64,000 nucleotides of DNA from the NCBI RefSeq assembly GCF_005796105.1, contig NZ_VAUO01000005.1, positions 248,001 to 312,000 of the forward strand, written 5' to 3'. The position numbers and the translations under genes are program-made. This stretch comes from Pseudomonas mosselii. GTDB lineage: Bacteria > Pseudomonadota > Gammaproteobacteria > Pseudomonadales > Pseudomonadaceae. The notes below the pieces were generated by a model, which saw only the letters and a list, made by a program, of their open reading frames with translations, was not told where the DNA came from and searched no databases. Each line of letters begins with the position of its first letter. Positions within the stretch are counted from its first letter, which is position 1. Shown in pieces: positions 36,160-43,935 of the stretch.

Positions 36160-37068
36160 CTACACCAATCCCCGATCCCACGTCGGTTCATCAGCGAAGC
36201 GTTCCACCAGAAAATCCAGCATGCTGCGCAAGGTCGCAGGCATGTGCTTGCGTGAGGTGTACACGGCGTTCAGTGTCAGCTCGCGTGGTTTGGCTTCAGG
36301 CAGCAGGCGTACCAATTCGCCGCTGTTGATCGCCGCACAGGCTTGGTAAGTGGGCAGCATGGCGATACCCACGCCGGCTACCGCTGCCTTCTGCAAGGTC
36401 ATGGCCTCATTGGCGCTGATGTTGCCTTGCACCGGTACGGCCAGTTCCTCGCCGTCGACTTCGAAATGCCACAGACTGTGGCCGAAATAGGCGTGGGTCA
36501 GGCAATTGTGCTTGCTCAGCGCTTGCACCTGATGCGGTGCGCCATGGATGCGCAGGTAGGCGGGGCTGGCGCAGATCACCGAACGGCACACGCTCAGGCG
36601 GCGGGCGATGAGGTTGGGGTCCACATCGTTGCTGGTCCGAATCGCCAGGTCGATGCGCTCGTCTACCAGGTTGACGGTGCGATCGAGCATCTGCAGCTCG
36701 ATTTTCACCCCAGGGTAGCGTTCGACATAGGCGGCCAGTGCGTCCACCAACTGCGCCTGACCGAACGAGGTGCTGACGCTGATGCGCAGTTCGCCGCGTG
36801 GTGTGTCGTCGGGCTGGCGTACGGCGTTGTGCAACTCGTCGGTCAGCTCCAGCAACTGGCGGCAGCGTGGCAGGGTTTCCTGGCCGGCTGCCGTCAGGCT
36901 GAGCTTGCGCGTGGTGCGCTGCATCAGCCGCGCACCGACCCAGTCTTCCAGCTCTGCCAGGTAACGCGACACCACCGGGCGTGAAAGTTGTAGGTGATCC
37001 GCCGCCGCCGACTGGCTGCCCAGGTCGACGACGGTGACGAATACGCGCATGGCGTTCAGGCGGTCCAT
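36160..37068 (-). CDS. LysR-family regulator (CrgA-like)
   Basis: This 302-residue LysR protein has the N-terminal HTH MDRLNAMRVFVTVVDLGSQS with AAADHLQLSRPVVSRYLAEL and the effector domain with RISVSTSFGQAQLVDALAAY, VNLVDERIDLAIRTS and AVAGVGIAMLPTYQACAAI. The lack of gaps and ending near residue 302 match the CrgA/AaeR-like group. It is divergent from the MBL-fold gene with 103 bp between starts, the usual arrangement of a LysR regulator and its target. Confidence 0.88.
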   Translation of the reverse strand: MDRLNAMRVFVTVVDLGSQSAAADHLQLSRPVVSRYLAELEDWVGARLMQRTTRKLSLTAAGQETLPRCRQLLELTDELHNAVRQPDDTPRGELRISVSTSFGQAQLVDALAAYVERYPGVKIELQMLDRTVNLVDERIDLAIRTSNDVDPNLIARRLSVCRSVICASPAYLRIHGAPHQVQALSKHNCLTHAYFGHSLWHFEVDGEELAVPVQGNISANEAMTLQKAAVAGVGIAMLPTYQACAAINSGELVRLLPEAKPRELTLNAVYTSRKHMPATLRSMLDFLVERFADEPTWDRGLV

Positions 37069-37171
37069 GATCTGCTCGATATTAGAAACAAACTATGTTG
37101 CAGCATCGCATTTTTTGTATCGGATAGGGCAACTAAGCTTAGCGTCATCGTCCCGTACACAGGAATGCCCG

Positions 37172-38047
37172 ATGCCGCTCTTCGCCCCTTTGCGTCACCT
37201 GCTGCTCGCCTGCTTGACCCTGGCCGGCCCTGCCATGGCTGCCGAACCGCTGACGTTGGATGTCTACAACCCAGGGCATGACGCTATTTTTCCGGTCAGC
37301 TCGGTGATCGTCAGTGGTCAGCACGACGCCATTTTAGTCGATGCCCAGTTCGGCAAGGCCCAGGCCGAGCACGTGGTCGAACGCCTGCGCCAGGGGGGCA
37401 AGCGGTTGACCACCATTTATGTCAGTCACGGTGATCCAGACTACTACTTTGGCCTCGATACGCTCACCCAGGCCTTCCCTGAGGCGCGTGTCGTGGCTTC
37501 CGCCGCGACGGTTGCGCATATCCGCAAGACCATGGACGCCAAGCTGGCCTACTGGGGCCCGCAGATGGGGGCTGATAAGCCGGGCAAGCTGGTGGTGCCG
37601 CAGGTGCTCAAAGGCAACCGGCTTGAATTGGAAGGGCAAGCGTTGGAGGTCATCGGCCTCGACGGCCCGCAGCCTGATCGCAGTTTTGTGTGGATCCCGT
37701 CGATCAAGGCGGTGGTCGGCGGTGTGGTGGTCTCCGAGCATATCCACGTGTGGATGGCCGACACCCAGACAGCACAATCCCACGCCGACTGGCTCGCCAC
37801 CCTGGCGCATATCGAACAGCTTGAGCCGCGTACGGTGATCCCCGGTCACTACCTGGGGGACAGCAGCCGTTCGTTGCAGGCGGTGCGCTTTACTGCCGGC
37901 TACATCCGTGACTTCGACGCGGCCTCTGTCAAGGCAGCCAATGCCGATGCACTGATCGCCACGATGAAGCAGCGTTACCCGAACCTGGCCGACGAGAGCT
38001 CCCTGGAACTGGGTGCCAAGGTCGCCAAGGGCGAGATGAAGTGGTAA
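37172..38047 (+). CDS. Exported MBL-fold protein with degenerate metal motif
   Basis: This 291-residue precursor has a signal peptide ending AMA/AEP (about residue 23) and a metallo-beta-lactamase fold: LVDAQFGKAQAEHVVERL, then TIYVSHGDPDYYFGLD at the place of HxHxDH. The residues there are H86, D88, D90 and Y91, so two of the usual His are replaced. Later strands VVGGVVVSEHIHVWM and TVIPGHYLGD supply other conserved positions. The fold is clear but hydrolase activity is uncertain. It is followed 28 bp later by an NAD(P)H-binding protein and divergent from a LysR regulator. Confidence 0.82.
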   Translation: MPLFAPLRHLLLACLTLAGPAMAAEPLTLDVYNPGHDAIFPVSSVIVSGQHDAILVDAQFGKAQAEHVVERLRQGGKRLTTIYVSHGDPDYYFGLDTLTQAFPEARVVASAATVAHIRKTMDAKLAYWGPQMGADKPGKLVVPQVLKGNRLELEGQALEVIGLDGPQPDRSFVWIPSIKAVVGGVVVSEHIHVWMADTQTAQSHADWLATLAHIEQLEPRTVIPGHYLGDSSRSLQAVRFTAGYIRDFDAASVKAANADALIATMKQRYPNLADESSLELGAKVAKGEMKW

Positions 38048-38075
38048 TTCCTTTCAACCTGATGGAGTGTTTCCC

Positions 38076-38690
38076 ATGAGCAAGATTGCAATCATCGGCG
38101 CCACCGGCCGCGCCGGCAGCCAGTTGCTGGAAGAGGCCCTGCGTCGAGGGCATAGCGTGGTCGCCATTGCCCGTGACCCGTCGCACCTGCAAGGTCGTGA
38201 CGGGGTGACCGTCAAGGCGTTGGACGCCAACGACAGCGTCGCCCTGCAGGCGGCAGTCGCCGGCAGCGATGCGGTGCTGAGTGCTGCGCATTTCTCGACC
38301 CTTGAACCGCAGGCGATCATCGGTCCGGTCAAGGCCGCCGGGGTCAAGCGCCTGCTCGTGGTGGGCGGGGCGGGCAGCTTGTTGCTGCCGTCGGGGCAGC
38401 GGGTGATCGACAGCCCGGATTTCCCCGAGGCCTATAAAGCCGAGGCCAATGGCGGCGTGCGTTTTCTCGACGCGTTGCGTCAGGAGTCGGCGCTCGACTG
38501 GACGTTCCTCTCGCCCTCGGCGGAGTTCGTCGAAGGCGAGCGTAGCGGGCGCTACACGCAGGGCAAGGATCACCTGTTGTTTGGCGCTGATGGCCGCAGC
38601 TGGATCACCTTCGCCGACTACGCGATCGCCATGATCGACGAGTTGGAGAAACCTGCGCATTCGCGGCAGCGGTTCACCGTCGGTTACTGA
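38076..38690 (+). CDS. NAD(P)-binding atypical short-chain reductase (YwnB/BVR-B-like)
   Basis: This 204-residue Rossmann protein starts MSKIAIIGATGRAGSQLLEE (dinucleotide loop GATGRAGS), with VVAIARDPSHL and the LLVVGGAGSLLLPSG strand, and lacks the YxxxK pair of classical SDRs. It resembles the YwnB / biliverdin reductase B-like NAD(P)H-binding group. TGGAG lies nine bases before the ATG. It is 28 bp after the MBL gene, so the two likely share a transcript under the divergent LysR regulator. Substrate unknown. Confidence 0.85.
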   Translation: MSKIAIIGATGRAGSQLLEEALRRGHSVVAIARDPSHLQGRDGVTVKALDANDSVALQAAVAGSDAVLSAAHFSTLEPQAIIGPVKAAGVKRLLVVGGAGSLLLPSGQRVIDSPDFPEAYKAEANGGVRFLDALRQESALDWTFLSPSAEFVEGERSGRYTQGKDHLLFGADGRSWITFADYAIAMIDELEKPAHSRQRFTVGY

Positions 38691-38728
38691 GTCGCCTGGC
38701 GCTCGCGGGGGCGTTGCTCCCCTGCGAT

Positions 38729-39604
38729 CTAGAGCTTTGCGCGCTCTTCAAGCCAATCGATCAACTGTGCCAACCCCGCCGGCATCGTCTTGCCTGGGCT
38801 CACCAGGTCATAACGCTTGCCCGTCATGACTTTCAGCCCGAATGGCATGCACAACCTGCCGCTGCGTAGGTCATCGCCGATCAATGCCCAGTCGCCGATT
38901 GCCACGCCGGTGCCTTGCGAGGCCATGGCCATGGCCATGTCCAGGGTCTCGAAGTGCTGTCGCGGGCCACGCGGCTCGAAGTTGGCCCCGGCTGCCTGCA
39001 ACCACAGGCGCCAGTCATGCTCGTCACGCGAAGGGTGCAGCAACATGTGCCGGTCCAGGTCCTGCAACTGGCGCAGTGGCAGTGGGCCTTCGAGCAGGGC
39101 TGGCGCGCAGACCGGGGTGAGTTGTTCATCGAACAGCTTGCGCACTTGCAGACCGTGGTTCGGCGCCTCGCCATAGACCACCGCCGCATCGAAGCCTTCG
39201 CGGCGAAAGTCCACGCCATGTTGCACCGTGGTGGTGAGTTCCACCGGCACATCCGGGCGCAATGCCTGCCATTCCATCAGCCGTGGCAGCAGCCAGCGCA
39301 TCACGCAGGTGGGGGCCTTGAGCTGAAGCGTGGCGCTGCGACCACCCACCTCGCGTACCCCCTCCTGGATCAGCGCGAAGACCTGTTGCACCCGGGGTAA
39401 CCAGTCCTGACCTTCGCGGGTCAGGGCCAGCCCGCGTGCCTGGCGCTGGAACAGCGGGTAGCCCAGGTGCGCTTCCAGCCCGGCGATCTGTCGGCTGACA
39501 GCTCCTTGGGTAATGTGCAACTGCTGCGCGGCGCGGGTGAAGTTGCAGTGCTGGGCGGTGATCAGGAACGTGTGCAGGGCGGGCAGGGGCGGTAAGCGGT
39601 TCAT
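38729..39604 (-). CDS. LysR-family regulator (GcvA-like)
   Basis: This 291-residue LysR protein has MNRLPPLPALHTFLITAQHC with NFTRAAQQLHITQGAVSRQI (HTH) and an effector domain with PTCVMRWLLPRLMEWQAL and FRREGFDAAVVYGEAPN, of the GcvA/AmpR-like group. It is divergent from the TPP-dependent enzyme gene at 39716 with 111 bp between, and so is its likely regulator. Confidence 0.88.
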   Translation of the reverse strand: MNRLPPLPALHTFLITAQHCNFTRAAQQLHITQGAVSRQIAGLEAHLGYPLFQRQARGLALTREGQDWLPRVQQVFALIQEGVREVGGRSATLQLKAPTCVMRWLLPRLMEWQALRPDVPVELTTTVQHGVDFRREGFDAAVVYGEAPNHGLQVRKLFDEQLTPVCAPALLEGPLPLRQLQDLDRHMLLHPSRDEHDWRLWLQAAGANFEPRGPRQHFETLDMAMAMASQGTGVAIGDWALIGDDLRSGRLCMPFGLKVMTGKRYDLVSPGKTMPAGLAQLIDWLEERAKL

Positions 39605-39715
39605 TGTCTTGAGCCATGATGCTAGGTCATGGCTAGTATGTGTTTTTTTGGATTGTGGGGATAGCGGCGGCTTGGTTCCATACCCCTGATTTCAACAAGA
39701 ATCGGGCACACGATA

Positions 39716-41353
39716 ATGGCAACCTGTGGCGAAATATTGGTCAAACTCCTTGAAGACTATGATGTGGATCATGTCTTTGGTATTCCCGGCGTACATACCG
39801 TCGAGCTTTACCGTGGGCTTGCGGCTTCCGGTATTCGGCATGTCACACCGCGTCACGAGCAGGGCGCAGGATTCATGGCTGACGGCTACTCGCGTACCCG
39901 TGGCAAACCCGGTGTGTGCTTCATCATTACCGGCCCCGGCATGACCAATATCACTACCGCCATGGGCCAGGCGTATGCCGATTCCATTCCAATGCTGGTG
40001 ATTTCCAGCGTGCAGTCGCGCAGCCAGCTGGGCGGCGGGCGCGGCAAGCTGCACGAGTTGCCCAATCAGGCTGGCCTGGTGGCTGGGGTCGCGGCGTTTT
40101 CCCACACCCTGATGAGCGCCGACGACCTGCCGCACGTGCTGGCGCGTGCCTTTGCCGTGTTCGATGGCGCCCGTCCGCGCCCAGTGCACATTGAAATCCC
40201 GCTGGATGTGCTGGTGGAGCCTGCCGACCACCTGCTGCCCGGTCGCCCGGTTCGCACAGCTCGTGCCGGTGCTGCGCCTGCGGCGGTGGCGCCGATGGCC
40301 GAGCGCTTGGCGAACGCGCAGCGCCCCTTGATCCTGGCCGGTGGCGGGGCGTTGGGCGCAGGTCCTGCGTTAGCGGCCTTGGCCGAGCATTTGCAGGCCC
40401 CGGTTGCGCTGACCATCAACGCCAAGGGCTTGCTACCGGCCAGCCACCCGTTGCAGATCGGCTCGACCCAGACCTTGCCCGCCACCCGTGCTCTGGTCGC
40501 CGAGGCGGATGTGGTGCTGGCGATCGGGACGGAACTGGCCGAGACCGACTACGACGTGACCTTCAAGGGTGGTTTCGAGATCCCCGGCAGCCTGCTGCGT
40601 ATCGATATCGATCCTGACCAGACCGTGCGCAACTATCTGCCGGCGTTGGCGCTGGTGGCCGACGCCGAGGAGGCCGCGCAAGCCTTGCTGAGCGCCCTGC
40701 GTGCACTGCCGAGCCCGGTTTGCGATGCCGGTTGGGGCTGTGTGCGCGCCGCGCGCCTGCGCCAGGACAACGCTGCGACCTGGGATGCCCCGACCCTGAG
40801 CCAGACGCGCCTGTTGACCAGCATCCTGGAGACGCTGCCGCAAGCCATTCTGGTGGGGGACTCGACCCAACCGGTGTATACCGGCAACCTGACCCTGGAC
40901 ATGCCCCGGCCGCGCCGTTGGTTCAACGCGTCGACCGGCTACGGCACCCTGGGTTACGCCTTGCCGGCAGCCATGGGCGCCTGGCTGGGCAGTGCCGAAG
41001 CCGCGGCTGAGCGAGCGCCGGCGGTGTGCCTGATCGGTGATGGGGGCTTGCAGTTCACACTGCCGGAGCTGGCCAGCGCGGTAGAGGCGCAGGTGCCTTT
41101 GATCGTGCTGCTTTGGAACAACCACGGCTACGAGGAAATCAAGAAGTACATGGTCAACCGCGCCATCGAGCCGGTGGGTGTGGATATTCATACCCCGGAC
41201 TTCATCGGTGTGGCACGGGCGCTGGGCGCTCAGGCCGAGGATGTCGGCGATGTCGAGCAGTTGCAGGCGGCGTTGTTGCGGGCGGTGGAGCGGCGTGGGC
41301 CGACCTTGATCCAGGTCGATCAGCAGCAGTGGCAGATGCACGTGCGGGGTTGA
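39716..41353 (+). CDS. Thiamine-diphosphate enzyme (acetolactate synthase-like; 2-ketoarginine decarboxylase-like)
   Basis: This 545-residue protein has three TPP-enzyme domains. The N-terminal one has VFGIPGVHTVELYRGLAASG and Glu48 in TPRHEQGAGFMADGYSR; the middle domain is NAD/FAD-fold-like (RPLILAGGGALGAGPALAAL); the C-terminal TPP-binding domain has LIGDGGLQFTLPELASAVEA and LLWNNHGYEEI. The opening resembles AruI (2-ketoarginine decarboxylase) more than catabolic acetolactate synthases, and no regulatory subunit (IlvH) is nearby. The product is thus better read as an AruI-like 2-oxo acid decarboxylase. A LysR regulator is divergent. Confidence 0.82.
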   Translation: MATCGEILVKLLEDYDVDHVFGIPGVHTVELYRGLAASGIRHVTPRHEQGAGFMADGYSRTRGKPGVCFIITGPGMTNITTAMGQAYADSIPMLVISSVQSRSQLGGGRGKLHELPNQAGLVAGVAAFSHTLMSADDLPHVLARAFAVFDGARPRPVHIEIPLDVLVEPADHLLPGRPVRTARAGAAPAAVAPMAERLANAQRPLILAGGGALGAGPALAALAEHLQAPVALTINAKGLLPASHPLQIGSTQTLPATRALVAEADVVLAIGTELAETDYDVTFKGGFEIPGSLLRIDIDPDQTVRNYLPALALVADAEEAAQALLSALRALPSPVCDAGWGCVRAARLRQDNAATWDAPTLSQTRLLTSILETLPQAILVGDSTQPVYTGNLTLDMPRPRRWFNASTGYGTLGYALPAAMGAWLGSAEAAAERAPAVCLIGDGGLQFTLPELASAVEAQVPLIVLLWNNHGYEEIKKYMVNRAIEPVGVDIHTPDFIGVARALGAQAEDVGDVEQLQAALLRAVERRGPTLIQVDQQQWQMHVRG

Positions 41354-41367
41354 AGCACCGAGGGATG

Positions 41368-41515
41368 GCACCGGCTTTGCCGGTGTTCGCGGGTAAACCC
41401 GCTCCTACAGGTACAGCGCTGGATTCAGGCTTTGCACAATCCTGTGGGAGATTACCCATCCCTTTGGGCTGCGCTGTCGCGCAGAGAACTGATTTCGCAA
41501 ACCCGCTCCTACAGG
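41368..41515. repeat. REP elements flanking composite repeat, copy 3
   Basis: A REP with GTTCGCGGGTAAACCCGCTC and CTACAGG lies at 41368-41411, the composite repeat GATTACCCATCCCTTTGGGC and on at 41450-41500, and a REP half AACCCGCTCCTACAGGGA at 41498-41515. The array lies between the convergent ends of the TPP enzyme and AraC genes. Confidence 0.8.
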
Positions 41516-41524
41516 GACCTCGCC

Positions 41525-42439
41525 TTAGGCCGTGGTGGCGCGCAAGCGTGCCACGTCGCGGATCGGTGGAGCACCATACAAGCGGCTGTACTCGCGGCTG
41601 AATTGCGATGGGCTTTCATAGCCCACCCGATACGCCGCCACCGCGGCCTCCAGTCCGTCGTTGAGCATCAGCCGCCGCGCCTCTTGCAGGCGTAGCTGCT
41701 TTTGATATTGCAATGGACTCATGGAGGTCACCGCCTTGAATCGGTGGTGCAGGGTAGAGGTGCTCAGATTCACCTCCCGCGCCAGGTCCTCGATGCGCAG
41801 TGGCTGTTGGAAGTGCCGGTTGAGCCAGGCGATGGCCTGGCAGACGCGGTGAGTCTGGCTATTGGCCAGGGCGATTTCATACAGGCGATGGCCCTGCGGC
41901 CCGCGCAGCAGGCGGTAGAGCAGTTCACGGCGGATCAGCGGCGCCAGCATCGGGATATCCCGCGGGCTGTCCAGCAGGCGCACCAGTCGCAGCAGTGCAT
42001 CGAGCAACTGCGGATCGCTGCGCTCTACATACAGGCCACGTCCAGAGGGCAGGTTGGGCACCAGCATCGGCCCACTCTCGGCGATCAGTTGACTGATCTC
42101 GGCTGCATCGAGGTCAAGGCGCAGACCCAGGCTTGGGTGTTCGGGGCTGGCGTCCAGGCGCACGCCGCTGATCGGCAGGGTGACCGACACCACCATGTAG
42201 TGCAGTGGGTCGTAGGTGTACTGTTCATCGCCCAGAAACAGCGCTTTGCTGCCTTGGGCCAAGATGCACAGCGCCGGTTGCGCCAGGCTCGGTACGGAGC
42301 GCACGTTCTCGCGGTAGGCTGACAGGTACAGGTCCGGCACTGCCGACATCGGGCCATGTGGGCCGTGGGCGTGGCGCAGGATCAGCCCGGCCAGTTCCTG
42401 GCGCTGGGGTTCGAGCGAGAGATCGGCGGACGTGGTCAT
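41525..42439 (-). CDS. AraC-family regulator (AraC_N type)
   Basis: This 304-residue regulator has an AraC_N-type cupin domain (about 30-180; ALCILAQGSKALFLGDEQYT and DPLHYMVVSVTLPISG) and a C-terminal double helix-turn-helix (about 200-295; PLRIEDLAREVNLSTSTLHH and VGYESPSQFSREYSRLYGA). It is divergent from the ABM monooxygenase gene at 42642, and a 27-bp perfect inverted repeat lies between them. Ligand unknown. Confidence 0.9.
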   Translation of the reverse strand: MTTSADLSLEPQRQELAGLILRHAHGPHGPMSAVPDLYLSAYRENVRSVPSLAQPALCILAQGSKALFLGDEQYTYDPLHYMVVSVTLPISGVRLDASPEHPSLGLRLDLDAAEISQLIAESGPMLVPNLPSGRGLYVERSDPQLLDALLRLVRLLDSPRDIPMLAPLIRRELLYRLLRGPQGHRLYEIALANSQTHRVCQAIAWLNRHFQQPLRIEDLAREVNLSTSTLHHRFKAVTSMSPLQYQKQLRLQEARRLMLNDGLEAAVAAYRVGYESPSQFSREYSRLYGAPPIRDVARLRATTA

Positions 42440-42502
42440 GACGGGTTTCCTCTGCAGACCGGGCCAGCATAGGTTTGGGCAATGCTAGGCGCTAGTCGAA
42501 TG

Positions 42503-42558
42503 CTGCCTGTCGATTGCCTGATCCTGCCGTGCGGCAGGATCAGGCAATCGACAGGCAG
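42503..42558. promoter_or_regulatory. 27-bp perfect inverted repeat in the AraC-ABM promoter region
   Basis: Arms 42503-42529 and 42532-42558 are exact reverse complements with a two-base spacer (centre CTGCCG TG CGGCAG). It lies 63 bp from the AraC start and 83 bp from the ABM start. It is a possible operator, cruciform or strong transcript hairpin. Confidence 0.7.
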
Positions 42559-42641
42559 TAATGACCTAACGCCGCGCGCGGGCAGGGTCCTAACCTTGGC
42601 AGCCTGGTTTTCCCGTTCGTAGCGCTTCAAGGAGATCGTCC

Positions 42642-42935
42642 ATGACCCCGCAGCAACCGGTCACACACCTGGCTTTCATTCGCGCCAGCAATGGTCGTTC
42701 GGCAGAGCTTGGCATGCGCTTGCGCGATCTGCTCGAACCCTCGTTGCAAACGCCAGGCTGCCTGAGTTTCAGTGTGCAGCGTTCACAGGTCGACGCTGAC
42801 CTGTGGCTGCTCAGTGGCAGCTGGCGCGACCAGCAGGCGATGAGTGGGTACTTCGCCTCGCCAACCCTTTCGATGTTCGGCGAGCTGGTGCAGGAGCAGG
42901 TGGTCAGTAGCCTGGACCTGCACACCTTCGCCTAG
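42642..42935 (+). CDS. Antibiotic biosynthesis monooxygenase (ABM) domain protein
   Basis: This 97-residue single ABM domain (dimeric ferredoxin-like fold) has HLAFIRASNGRSAELGMRLR, TPGCLSFSVQRSQVDADLWL and LSGSWRDQQAMSGYFASPTL. The fold covers cofactor-free quinol monooxygenases (YgiN-like), stress-response proteins and haem-degrading enzymes, so the substrate is not predicted. The ATG at 42642 follows AAGGAG. It is the likely target of the divergent AraC regulator. Confidence 0.8.
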   Translation: MTPQQPVTHLAFIRASNGRSAELGMRLRDLLEPSLQTPGCLSFSVQRSQVDADLWLLSGSWRDQQAMSGYFASPTLSMFGELVQEQVVSSLDLHTFA

Positions 42936-42976
42936 GGTGTAGAATGCCGCCCTCGTTCATACAGGCGTAGTTGAGC

Positions 42977-43210
42977 ATGGCACGTAGAGAGTTTCCCCAG
43001 TTCGAAGCCGTTTCGGCGATGGTCCCCGTCGAGGGGGGTGGCTATAACGCGGCAATCGCCGTGAAAGCCCTGCACCTGGGCGGTGCACCGCGCTTTCACA
43101 AGGTTCTTGACGGGCAGGTGTTCAAAAGCGCACTGGCGGCCGACGAGGCCGCCTGCGCCGAACTCGAACGCCTGCAAGGCGTTGGCGAGGAAGGTGAGCT
43201 GATCTTCTGA
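42977..43210 (+). CDS. Conserved small hypothetical protein, 77 residues
   Basis: This small cytoplasmic protein starts MARREFPQFEAVSAMVPVEG with no signal peptide. It has an alpha/beta character: a GGGYNAAIAVKALHLGGAPR strand region, then FHKVLDGQVFKSALAADEAA and a Glu-rich end (GVGEEGELIF). A TTG two codons upstream is possible. Its stop abuts, without a gap, the stop of the convergent flavin-reductase gene (TGA|TCA). I do not recognise a named family. Confidence 0.65.
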   Translation: MARREFPQFEAVSAMVPVEGGGYNAAIAVKALHLGGAPRFHKVLDGQVFKSALAADEAACAELERLQGVGEEGELIF

Positions 43211-43816
43211 TCAGGCCTGTGGGCGGCTCATCTTGAACAGCTCGCCTAGGGCGAAGTAGTCGGCCGGGCCACCGCCACGCAGGATCGGCTCGGCGGCAGC
43301 GGTGTCGTAGATGCCGTCCTTGAGCAGGTGTTCGGCAATGTGCACCGCTACCACCTCACCCAGGATCAACCAGCTCGGCACCGGCGCCTGGTCGGCGCGG
43401 GTGAGCTGGACGATCTGGCTCACCTTGCATTCGAAGCTCACAGGGCTTTCGCCGACTCGCGGCACCTTGACTACGTTCGAGGCGGCCGGGGTGAGGCCGC
43501 TGAGCACGAACTCGTCGACATCGGCTGCGACAGCCGCGCAGCTCTGATTCATCTGCTCGGCCAGCGGACGGGTTGCCAGGTTCCAGACGAACTCGCCGGT
43601 CTGCTCGATGTTGTTCAGGCTGTCTTTGCGCCCGACGCTACAGAAACCGATGATCGGTGGAATGTAGTTGAAGGCGTTGAAGAAACTGTACGGCGCCAGG
43701 TTCAGGTGGCCTTCGCGGTCGTGGCTGGAGATCCAGCCTATGGGGCGCGGGCCGACGATGGCGTTGAAGGGGTCGTGGGGCAGGCCGTGGCCTTTGGCGG
43801 GTTCGTAGTAGTACAT
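43211..43816 (-). CDS. Flavin reductase-like FMN-binding protein
   Basis: This 201-residue FMN-binding split-barrel protein of the flavin reductase-like group begins MYYYEPAKGHGLPHDPFNAI with VGPRPIGWISSHDREGHLNL and continues YSFFNAFNYIPPIIGFC, the conserved FMN-site strand pair. The segment TGEFVWNLATRPLAEQMNQS is also typical. It may reduce flavin or act as a flavin-dependent oxidoreductase; no two-component oxygenase partner is adjacent. Confidence 0.85.
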   Translation of the reverse strand: MYYYEPAKGHGLPHDPFNAIVGPRPIGWISSHDREGHLNLAPYSFFNAFNYIPPIIGFCSVGRKDSLNNIEQTGEFVWNLATRPLAEQMNQSCAAVAADVDEFVLSGLTPAASNVVKVPRVGESPVSFECKVSQIVQLTRADQAPVPSWLILGEVVAVHIAEHLLKDGIYDTAAAEPILRGGGPADYFALGELFKMSRPQA

Positions 43817-43896
43817 CTGCGCGAGGCCGCAAGGCCCTTCCTGTCAGGGGACGAAGCGCATAGTGTGCCAAGGCTTTGCCTGGCTGGGAATGATCA

Positions 43897-43916
43897 AGCC
43901 CGGCCGAAGCCGGGCT
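43897..43916 (-). terminator. Hairpin terminator after the tandem-repeat gene
   Basis: AGCCCGGC CGAA GCCGGGCT form a perfect 8-bp stem with a stable tetraloop, 20 bp after the stop of the tandem-repeat gene. The T tract on the minus strand is short. Confidence 0.65.
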
Positions 43917-43935
43917 GGTTGCACGCTGTCAGCGA

